14,671 nucleotides of DNA from Perlabentimonas sp034006965 (GTDB lineage: Bacteria; Bacteroidota; Bacteroidia; Bacteroidales; Tenuifilaceae): NCBI GenBank assembly GCA_034006965.1, contig JAVERU010000078.1, positions 1-14,671 of the forward strand, written 5' to 3'. Shown one piece after another: positions 8,681 to 14,671 of this stretch. A program made the translations under genes and the position numbers. Under the pieces are notes generated by a model. The model searched no databases, had not been told where the DNA came from, and saw only the letters and a list, made by a program, of their open reading frames with translations. Each line of letters starts with the position of its first letter. The first letter of the stretch is position 1.

Positions 8681-9962
8681 CTAGCTAAACGCAAACAACC
8701 GTTCATTTTCAACATCCTCAATAAACTTTGCCAGAGGTTTACCCAGAATTCGATGCCCTGTTTCGGTAATCAGAATATCCTCCTCGTTGCGAATGCCACC
8801 ATAGTCACGGTACTGGTTCACTTTATCGAAGTTGATAAAATCCTTGTTGATACCCGACTGCTGCCACAGATCGATAAGCTCTGGAATGAAGTAAATACCC
8901 AACTCAATGGTTAGCACAAATCCCGGCTTGAGCTCGCGACCTAAACGAAGCGATTTTAGTCCAAACTGTTTGCTTTTGGGTACGCCGCAGTAACCAACAT
9001 ACTGCTCGCCCAGGTTCTCCATATCGTGAACATCGAGCCCCATTAAATGACCCGTTCCACAGGGGAGGAAGAGAGCATGCGCACCATTCTCAACAGTATC
9101 GCTGGTATTGCCTTTGGTGAAACCAAGGTCTTTCAACCCATCGAAAATTATACGGGCAGCTTGCAAATGCACATCCCTGAAATGAGTGCCAGGCGTAAGC
9201 ATACCGATGGCGCCATTGTGAGCCCTTAGGGTAATCTCGTAAATCTCCTTCTGAACATCGGTAAAAGTTTTGTCCACAGGGAAAGTGCTACTCATATCGC
9301 CTGCATAGCCCAAAGGTGACTCATAACCAGCATCTAAAAGAAAGAGTTGCCCCTCGCTAATGGTATTACCATGGTAATGGTTATGAAGCGTTTGACCATT
9401 TATGGTGGCAATAATTGGGAAGCTGATATCGCCTCCCCCAGCTAAAGCTACCTCATGCACTTTGGCCGCAACCTGTGCCTCGGTCATTCCGGGTTGGGCA
9501 TACCTCATGGCTGCCTGATGCATCTCGGCGGTTACCGACACGGCATGATCGATTTCAACAATTTCCTCTGCTGATTTTACGTTGCGTTGCTCGCCAACCG
9601 CCGTAATAAATGGTACGCTTACCTTGCTGTTTGCCTCGGCGGGTGAAATGCCTAGGAATCTCATCAACTTTATATAGTGTTCGGATCGATAGGGTGGTAA
9701 GTATTGTATGCTGCCACGCTGCACTCGATATAGCAGCTCGGACAATTCGACAACAGTGCCCGTATTCACCACACCAACCTCGGCAGCCATCTCCTTAACC
9801 GTTGGTTGCAGCCCCATCTACACAATACTATCCATTGTAAAATTATCGCCAAAAATGTAATCGTTACCATTTTCAATGTCCATAATGGCAAATAATCCGG
9901 GCTTGTTTATGCCAAAGTAGTAACGGTTAGGTTTGCTTGCTAAACATATTTTTAGCGTTCAT
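8681..9962 (-). pseudogene. pepP: Xaa-Pro aminopeptidase (M24B, aminopeptidase P), N-terminally damaged
   Basis: The catalytic part (378 codons from ATG 9817) is intact, with the five dimetal ligands of M24 peptidases: Asp162 in LLDAGYE, Asp174 in YAGDMSSTFP, His257 in GTGHLMGLDVHD, Glu305 in TIELGIYF, and a Glu in GIRNEEDILIT (about 345). These enzymes remove N-terminal residues before proline. Upstream, the same frame continues with YYFGINKPGL and FGDNFTMDSIV, but a TAG (9820-9818) replaces what is normally a Trp just before MGLQP. Further upstream, in another frame, ATG 9962 opens MNAKNMFSKQT, which resembles a family N-terminus and runs into TAA at 9929-9927. Roughly 40-50 N-terminal codons appear deleted at about 9925-9932. 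Translation restarting at 9817 could still yield a catalytic domain, so complete inactivity is not proven. Confidence 0.82.
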
Positions 9963-9991
9963 GGTGACAGTCGCGAAAGAATTTCAGTTTT

Positions 9992-9999
9992 CAAAAATA
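9992..9999 (-). promoter_or_regulatory. Promoter -7 element for the damaged pepP gene
   Basis: The minus strand reads TATTTTTG, an exact TAnnTTTG match, 30 bases before the old start at 9962. It lies only four bases from the divergent element of the HEPN gene, so the two promoters overlap. Confidence 0.45.
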
Positions 10000-10003
10000 A
10001 TTG

Positions 10004-10011
10004 TAATTTTG
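10004..10011 (+). promoter_or_regulatory. Promoter -7 element for the HEPN/MNT pair
   Basis: TAATTTTG matches TAnnTTTG exactly and ends four bases before ATG 10016, predicting a leader of about one base. No clear -33 TTTG stands upstream. Confidence 0.55.
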
Positions 10012-10015
10012 CGTT

Positions 10016-10417
10016 ATGGATGAAAGAATAGAAAATATTGAAGAGATAATTGGTTACTGGAAAGATTCATCTGACCAAAATTATGCTACAATGAATAACC
10101 TCTTGAAATCAAGAGATTATAGTTGGGCACTATTCATAGGACACTTAGTAATTGAAAAGCTGCTAAAAGCTCATTACGTTAAAAATCAAAAGAAACACGC
10201 TCTTTACACTCACGACCTTTTAAGATTATCATCAAAGTGCGGTTTAAAAGTTTCCAGTGAATTTGAAGAATGGCTAGACGACATCTCAACTTTTAACTTG
10301 AATGCACGTTATGATAATTACAAACGGGATTTCAATAAACTTTGCACTAAAGAATTTACAGCAGTATGGGTTCAACGTATTGAAAAAATAAGGGAATGGT
10401 TGATCCAAGAATTATAG
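10016..10417 (+). CDS. HEPN-domain protein (PF05168-like, probable toxin or RNase)
   Basis: The 133-residue all-helical protein matches the classical HEPN domain. It has YSWALFIGHLVIEKLLKAHYVK (35-56) with His43 and Glu47, then HALYTHDLLRLSSKCGL (61-77), then FNLNARYDNYKRDF (93-106), where the conserved Arg98-Tyr99 patch lies. HEPN proteins of this kind are RNases or RNA binders and are commonly encoded next to a minimal nucleotidyltransferase. Here the MNT gene follows and overlaps it by 22 bases, so the two are translationally coupled. It is not closely related to the HEPN protein at 7612. The strict Rx4-6H motif is not present, so RNase activity is uncertain. The region is AT-rich. Confidence 0.86.
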   Translation: MDERIENIEEIIGYWKDSSDQNYATMNNLLKSRDYSWALFIGHLVIEKLLKAHYVKNQKKHALYTHDLLRLSSKCGLKVSSEFEEWLDDISTFNLNARYDNYKRDFNKLCTKEFTAVWVQRIEKIREWLIQEL

Positions 10418-10710
10418 AAACCGTTAAAAATTATCTAATGCTTATCCCAGATGATTTGGGGGTAAAAAAAGTGTATCTTTTTGGCTCATTTGCTAAAGGT
10501 AAAGAAAGAGAAGAAAGCGATATTGATGTAGCAATAATTCTGAATAATATGTCGGATTTCTTTTCGACTCAAAGACAATTAATGAAATTAAGACGAAGTG
10601 TTGACCTGAGAATTGAACCTCATCCAATTAATGAAAAGGATTTTAACACTATGAATCCTTTTGCATCTGAAATCCAACGAACAGGAATTGAAATTAAATT
10701 TGACGCTTAA
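10396..10710 (+). CDS. Nucleotidyltransferase-domain protein (MNT type), partner of the HEPN protein
   Basis: This 104-residue protein has the minimal nucleotidyltransferase fold: LFGSFAKG (28-35), SDIDVAI (41-47) with metal ligands Asp42 and Asp44, and a third acidic strand SVDLRIEPH (68-76) with Asp70. All three catalytic carboxylates are therefore present. The start ATG lies inside the end of the HEPN gene in another frame. By analogy with MntA-HepT and kanamycin-nucleotidyltransferase-like antitoxins it may modify and silence its HEPN partner; this is inference. The gene is followed by a folded intergenic element and converges on the S9 peptidase gene. Confidence 0.87.
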   Translation: MVDPRIIETVKNYLMLIPDDLGVKKVYLFGSFAKGKEREESDIDVAIILNNMSDFFSTQRQLMKLRRSVDLRIEPHPINEKDFNTMNPFASEIQRTGIEIKFDA

Positions 10711-10725
10711 CCACGAAACGTTAAC

Positions 10726-10865
10726 AAAGGGGTGTAGCCAATCCCGAAGTAGGACTTCGGGACAAATTTTGGGTTTACATTGGAACTTCAGAGCGGTTTC
10801 GCCTGCTCGGGCGTTTCCGTCGGGGGACGAAAACGTAACCCGCTCTGCCACTCTTTTTACACCCC
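10726..10865. repeat. Structured intergenic element of about 140 bp with nested inverted repeats
   Basis: The ends pair: GGGGTGTA (10729-10736) with TACACCCC (10858-10865). Inside are a perfect 9-bp hairpin TCCCGAAGT/ACTTCGGGA (10742-10750, 10754-10762), an arm CAGAGCGG/CCGCTCTG (10789-10796, 10840-10847), and within that arm a small GCC/GGC hairpin (10801-10812) and CGTTTCCGTC/GACGAAAACG (10812-10821, 10826-10835, 9 of 10 pairs, GGGG loop). It is much richer in GC than the flanking genes. It could be a MITE-like or REP-type interspersed element, a non-coding RNA, or a terminator region between converging genes. Confidence 0.65.
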
Positions 10866-10925
10866 CAGCCTGTATGATTTCTTGATTAATGATGTGATTA
10901 CCTGATTAATTACCTAATGGTAAAT

Positions 10926-13190
10926 TTACTCAATTTTATACTCCTTTGGATGTTCCTCACCAAGCAGATGCCTTACAAAAAAATCCCAACGCTTGCGGAG
11001 AAAGTATTTATTCCAATAGCAGGTATCATGATTATCGTTTGGTAAAACGATAAATTCAAAATCCTTATTGGCTTTCACCAGCTCCCCAGCCAGCTTGTAC
11101 GTTGCCGATGGGTTAACATTATTATCCAAATCGCCGGTAACAATCATTAGGTTACCCTTCAGCTTGCTGGCATTGGTTACGTTCGATTGGTTGTGATACT
11201 GCGTATCGACAGGGAAACCCTGATAAAGCTCGGGCCACCAAACCTTCTCCATTCGGTGATCATGATCGGCTGCCGACGATACGCCCACCTTGTAAAAATC
11301 GGGGAAAAGAAGCAGTGCCCGCGTGGCATCGTAACCACCAGCCGAATGGCCATAAATACCAACCCTTTCGGCATCGATGTATGGGTGTTTCTCGGCCAGC
11401 TGTTTAATTACATAAACGTGATCGGTTAACCCATATCCTAGCCTTGCATAGGATACATCATGAAACTCTTTTGACCGGTAAGCTGTGCCCCGACCATCGA
11501 TATTAACCACAACAAAGCCCAGCTCGGCCAACGATAGATCCATATTGAGTACGCTCCTTGCAAAGGTTTTGGGCGTACGGATGGTATGCGGGCCAGTGTA
11601 TGTTCCATCAATCACCGGATACTTCTTGGTAGCATCGAAATTGGTAGGTTTTATTACTGTTCCATACAGCATGGTTTTGCCATCGTCGGCAAGCATACTA
11701 AACGGTTCCGCTGGCTTCCAGCCCAGCTCCAGCAGGTCGTCAATATCGGTTTGCTCAACCTCCAACACCACCTTGCCATTCTTTAGATTCCGAACTACTG
11801 CAACGTTCGGATCTTTATGAGTTGAATAGTTATCGACAAAATATCTTTTATCGGGTGATATGCTAATAGCATGCGTAGCCTCCTCGGGTGTAAGCAGCTC
11901 CTTTCGCTTTCCGTTGATATCAATTGAGTATAAGTATTTCTGATATGGGTCTCTGTTGGGATCGACACCACCTGCAGTAAACCAAATGATTCCGGTCTTA
12001 CTATCGAAATGCTCAACCCCATACACGTAGTAATTGCCCTTGGTGATTTGGTTCTTCAGCTCGCCCCTCGACAGGCTATAGCGATACAAATGGCTCCAGC
12101 CATCCTGCTCCGAGCACCAGATAAACTCATCGTTCTTGTAATCAACCTCAAGGGTCTCCGTGTAGATATCGACAAAAGATTTGGGATAGCTCTCGATTAA
12201 AACCGAGCGTGCACTGCCCGTTTCAAGATCGATCTCAAACAGCTCACGCGTTTTGTACCCTCTGTAGTACCTTACATGGTATGCCTTGGGATTATCCTTA
12301 AAGGTGTAAAAACTTGTTCCCAAAAAAGCAGGATTAGCGGGTAAATCTACTTTAATGGGGTTTCTATCATCCACATCGAAAAGAAAGAAATCGACCATAG
12401 TAACCGCTGTATCACCCGCCAAGCTTCGCTCGTACGATACAATCTCGGACTGATACCCTTCAACATCAACCTTATAAAGCTGAAGCCAACGGGTTTGCCT
12501 TCGGTCGAACTTTGGAACGATTAGCTTTTGGGAGTCATCGCTCCAGTACACCTCAACTTGGTAATCGTTCTCTTCACCCTTACTGTCGTTGCGGGTGAAA
12601 TACCAGCTAAGGGTGTGGCCATAACCATTTTCGGGAGTACCATCGGTGGTTAGCTGATGCTCCCGCCCAGAACTCTTTTCGCGTAGGTAGATATTGCCAT
12701 CGCTGATAAATGCAATCCATTTACCATTGGGCGACTGGGACTCCTTTCGAGAGGGCTGATTACTGGAAATTAAGCTTAGCACATTTTGGGAAGAGTTATA
12801 TGTCCATTGCCTTTCCCTAGCCCAGAATGTGAGTTGATCCCAACCAACCAGCTTAACCCTGCTAATTGGCAACTCGTAGGGCTCAACTTTTTCGCCAAGG
12901 CTATCGGATAGCAAAGAAGCCAATGTTTCATGATTAAATGCCACTGATTTGTGCTTCGTATCGGGATTTACCCGATAAAACTCCTTCCCCCTTCGAGTAG
13001 TAACATTGTATACAAAAGTACTATTGTCGGATTGCCATGCTGGCGAAACCCAACTTGTGTAGATGCTTTTACCTAGATTTTGTTGTAAAAACCTCTCCGC
13101 ACGCTGGTAATCCTCAACGGTAACCTGACCTAATGTAATTAGCGGAATTACCACTAATGCGCTAACCAATAGTTTGTTAATATTCTTCAT
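10926..13190 (-). CDS. Secreted S9 family peptidase (DPP IV-type prolyl oligopeptidase family)
   Basis: This 754-residue protein starts with a signal peptide (MKNINKLLVSALVVIPLITLG, no lipobox Cys), so it is exported, probably to the periplasm. Residues of about 40-480 form the DPP IV-type beta-propeller, including the segment EFIWCSEQDGWSHLYRY (355-371) with a Glu in the position used to bind the substrate amino terminus. The C-terminal alpha/beta hydrolase domain carries Ser616 in GHSAGG, Asp689 in GDLDNNV and His721 in NDNHDT. The nucleophile elbow is GHSAGG rather than the GWSYGG of classical DPP IV, so the exact cleavage preference (X-Pro or other dipeptides) is open. The length is normal for the family. 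It is a single gene; no clear -7 element precedes it, the best being TAAAATTG (one mismatch) on the minus strand near 13240. Confidence 0.93.
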   Translation of the reverse strand: MKNINKLLVSALVVIPLITLGQVTVEDYQRAERFLQQNLGKSIYTSWVSPAWQSDNSTFVYNVTTRRGKEFYRVNPDTKHKSVAFNHETLASLLSDSLGEKVEPYELPISRVKLVGWDQLTFWARERQWTYNSSQNVLSLISSNQPSRKESQSPNGKWIAFISDGNIYLREKSSGREHQLTTDGTPENGYGHTLSWYFTRNDSKGEENDYQVEVYWSDDSQKLIVPKFDRRQTRWLQLYKVDVEGYQSEIVSYERSLAGDTAVTMVDFFLFDVDDRNPIKVDLPANPAFLGTSFYTFKDNPKAYHVRYYRGYKTRELFEIDLETGSARSVLIESYPKSFVDIYTETLEVDYKNDEFIWCSEQDGWSHLYRYSLSRGELKNQITKGNYYVYGVEHFDSKTGIIWFTAGGVDPNRDPYQKYLYSIDINGKRKELLTPEEATHAISISPDKRYFVDNYSTHKDPNVAVVRNLKNGKVVLEVEQTDIDDLLELGWKPAEPFSMLADDGKTMLYGTVIKPTNFDATKKYPVIDGTYTGPHTIRTPKTFARSVLNMDLSLAELGFVVVNIDGRGTAYRSKEFHDVSYARLGYGLTDHVYVIKQLAEKHPYIDAERVGIYGHSAGGYDATRALLLFPDFYKVGVSSAADHDHRMEKVWWPELYQGFPVDTQYHNQSNVTNASKLKGNLMIVTGDLDNNVNPSATYKLAGELVKANKDFEFIVLPNDNHDTCYWNKYFLRKRWDFFVRHLLGEEHPKEYKIE

Positions 13191-13433
13191 ACTAATAAGT
13201 ATTTGTGTTTACTAATCAATCACTTTTTAAGGTACTACTACAATTTTAGTGGAGTGATTTTAGGGTCGGAAGTCCGAAGACCCCCGCCTGAACGATGCAG
13301 TCGGGCAGGGAAGTTGGAAGGTTGAAGCATGTTAATTCTGTCTTCTGACTTCTGTCTTCAAACCCAAACCAAAGATTTAGGTTTACTATAATTTACATTC
13401 TTCCATTAAATTTGTGGTAGAACCCTTTTTAAA
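13191..13433. other. Intergenic region with two small hairpins and simple repeats
   Basis: This 243-bp gap has no gene. It holds a palindrome GGGTC...GACCC enclosing TCGGAAGTCCGA (13263-13283), followed at once by a 5-bp stem GCCTG/CGGGC (13286-13306) and a TCTTCTGACTTCTGTCTTC stretch (about 13340-13358). Simple TGACTT-rich DNA also occurs before rlmB. It must contain the end of the glycyl radical operon and the start region of the S9 peptidase gene. Confidence 0.45.
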
Positions 13434-14342
13434 TTACCCTCCTACAGTTGCCATGATTTCAAACCCCGCAAATATTTCAACTGCTTTACTTAAATTTGTT
13501 TTACTGGGTTCTGACATACGTTGGTATTTGCTATTGCTACCCAACTTGGCATATTTTGCCTCGGCAATATTATGATATGGTAAAAGGTTAACTGTAATTT
13601 TTGTGCCCGGTAGTTCGGATATGAACTTTGCCGTTTGCACAAAATTTTGCACGGTGTCATTAACATCAGCAATAACAGGTACTCTTACAATGATATTTGC
13701 TCCGGTTTCGGCAATTGCTTTAAGGTTCTGTTGAATCAATTCATTGCCTGCGCCAACCCATTCTTTATGCATATCAGCGTCCATCATCTTTATATCAAAA
13801 AGAAACAGGTCGGTTCGCTTGGCCACCTCAAGAATTACTTCCGTCTTCACATTGCCAGCAGTATCTACAGCGGTGTGGATTCCCCTTTGTTTGCACTCAT
13901 CGAGTAATGGGATAAGCAAATCGGAATGCAGCAGAGGTTCACCGCCCGAAAAGGTTACTCCCCCACCCGACTGGTCGAAGAAAACCCGCTCCTTTTCAAT
14001 AATGGCCATAACTTGAGCAACCGACATTTGCTCGCCTGATATCTCAATGGCTTTGGTTGGGCAAACCTCGGCACATTTTCCGCATAGCTGGCAAAGGTTA
14101 GCATCGGTTATCACACCTTCTGATGTTAAAGAAAGTGCATTATGAGGACAAACTGTAACACAAGTACCACAGCCTATACATTTGGCCGGGCTATACATCT
14201 TTTCCGCTTTTGGCGATATGCTCTCGGGATTATGACACCAAGCACAATGCAGGTTACACCCTTTAAAAAATACCACAACACGAATGCCTGGCCCATCGTT
14301 TATTGCGTATCGCTTTATGTCAAAAATTAAGCTGCTACTCAT
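13434..14342 (-). CDS. Glycyl radical enzyme activase (radical SAM, PflA/YjjW type)
   Basis: I choose the ATG at 14342, two bases after the stop of the upstream gene (302 residues), over a TTG two codons earlier. The radical SAM motif is Cys29-x3-Cys33-x2-Cys36 in KGCNLHCAWCHNPE. A two-cluster ferredoxin insert follows: CIGCGTCVTVCP (55-66) and CQLCGKCAEVCP (84-95), each binding a 4Fe-4S cluster. The SAM-binding SGGEPLL segment lies near 134-140. These enzymes cleave S-adenosylmethionine to install the glycyl radical on a partner enzyme. The ferredoxin insert marks activases of the wider family (choline lyase, hydroxyproline dehydratase, glycerol dehydratase, arylsuccinate synthases) and is absent from the classical E. 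coli PflA. The partner is the gene just upstream. Confidence 0.93.
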   Translation of the reverse strand: MSSSLIFDIKRYAINDGPGIRVVVFFKGCNLHCAWCHNPESISPKAEKMYSPAKCIGCGTCVTVCPHNALSLTSEGVITDANLCQLCGKCAEVCPTKAIEISGEQMSVAQVMAIIEKERVFFDQSGGGVTFSGGEPLLHSDLLIPLLDECKQRGIHTAVDTAGNVKTEVILEVAKRTDLFLFDIKMMDADMHKEWVGAGNELIQQNLKAIAETGANIIVRVPVIADVNDTVQNFVQTAKFISELPGTKITVNLLPYHNIAEAKYAKLGSNSKYQRMSEPSKTNLSKAVEIFAGFEIMATVGG

Positions 14343-14344
14343 AA

Positions 14345-14671
14345 TCAAAAGGCATCATTCTCGGTACGCTCAATTATCTCCTGCTGCAAATCGGCATTCA
14401 TATCGTTGAAATAATCGCTGTAACCAGCCATACGAACCATCAAATCCTTATAATCCTCGGGGGATTTCTGTGCAGCCAACAGCGTGGCCGTATCAACAAT
14501 ATTAAACTGAATATGATGGCCGCCAAGGGTAAAGTAGCTGCGGATAAGATGTCCAAGCTTCTTAACATCCTCTTCTTTCCTGAGCAGACTAGGTAAAAAC
14601 CTCTGGTTCAGCAATGTCCCACCCGACTTACTTTGATCGATCTTGCTAAGCGATTTGATTACTGCCGATGG
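14345..14671 (-). CDS. Glycyl radical enzyme, C-terminal part (cut by window edge)
   Basis: Only the last 108 codons are in the window; the frame is open to base 14671. The glycyl radical loop is clear: LMVRMAGYSDYF near the end, with the radical-bearing Gly in the R-x-A-G-Y-S motif, preceded by LGGHHIQFNIVD and followed by LQQEIIERTENDAF. It belongs to the pyruvate formate-lyase-like superfamily. The missing part would carry the active-site Cys and decide the substrate. The ferredoxin-type activase downstream argues against a classical pyruvate formate-lyase; a diol, choline, hydroxyproline or other eliminase/lyase are all possible. The enzyme would be oxygen-sensitive, so anaerobic life is implied. 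Confidence 0.93.
   Translation of the reverse strand, partial: PSAVIKSLSKIDQSKSGGTLLNQRFLPSLLRKEEDVKKLGHLIRSYFTLGGHHIQFNIVDTATLLAAQKSPEDYKDLMVRMAGYSDYFNDMNADLQQEIIERTENDAF

Noticed and set aside
10588..10885. Open frames on both strands across the intergenic element (10588-10851 minus, 10661-10885 plus)
   Set aside because: They overlap the end of the MNT gene and a palindromic element, have no recognisable domain, and are best explained by the inverted repeats.
13404..13411. Plus-strand TAAATTTG promoter-like match
   Set aside because: No plus-strand gene follows it; an 8-base degenerate motif is expected by chance in AT-rich DNA.

Overview
The window looks like a chromosomal segment of an anaerobic Bacteroidota bacterium, most like Bacteroidales/Marinilabiliales. 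The reasons are good TAnnTTTG (-7 type) promoter elements in front of several genes, the absence of clear Shine-Dalgarno sequences, the type of housekeeping proteins, and a glycyl radical enzyme system. The lineage is an inference from these traits, not from a database match.

Layout. Positions 1-370 hold short tandem repeats (GATTGGTT/GATTGATTGGTT types) and hairpins, then a promoter for an ABC-F ATPase (371-2311). The 447-bp gap after it is almost all repeats: an 8-mer array that begins inside the ABC-F stop codon, 26 perfectly phased heptamers of the plant-telomere type (TTTAGGG), and a 21-bp direct repeat. Next comes rlmB (2759-3502), convergent with a patatin-like hydrolase. The patatin gene is the second gene of an operon with an MscS/YbdG-like channel (3497-5691). 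Divergent from the channel lies rpe (5831-6481).

The stretch 6486-9962 is a zone of gene decay. Directly behind rpe is a dead dimethylarginine dimethylaminohydrolase-family gene (three nonsense codons, one frameshift). Then follow a nucleotidyltransferase/HEPN pair whose HEPN C-terminus seems frameshifted, an intact pabA/trpG-type glutamine amidotransferase with a hairpin terminator, and, on the minus strand, a Xaa-Pro aminopeptidase that has lost part of its N-terminal domain through a deletion and a W-to-stop change. A second toxin-antitoxin-like pair in the reverse gene order (HEPN then nucleotidyltransferase) is divergent from it (10016-10710).

Beyond this lie a roughly 140-bp multi-hairpin element, a secreted S9 (DPP IV-type) peptidase on the minus strand (10926-13190), and an operon of a glycyl radical enzyme (cut by the window edge) and its radical SAM activase (13434-14671).

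How the genes relate: most are unrelated housekeeping or accessory genes. The functional pairs visible are channel plus patatin hydrolase, the two nucleotidyltransferase/HEPN modules, and glycyl radical enzyme plus activase. No wholly new system is proven. The points most worth attention are the telomere-like array, the two mirrored HEPN/MNT modules with the same near-leaderless promoter layout, and the folded element after the second module. No tRNA, rRNA, CRISPR array, insertion sequence or replication origin was seen.
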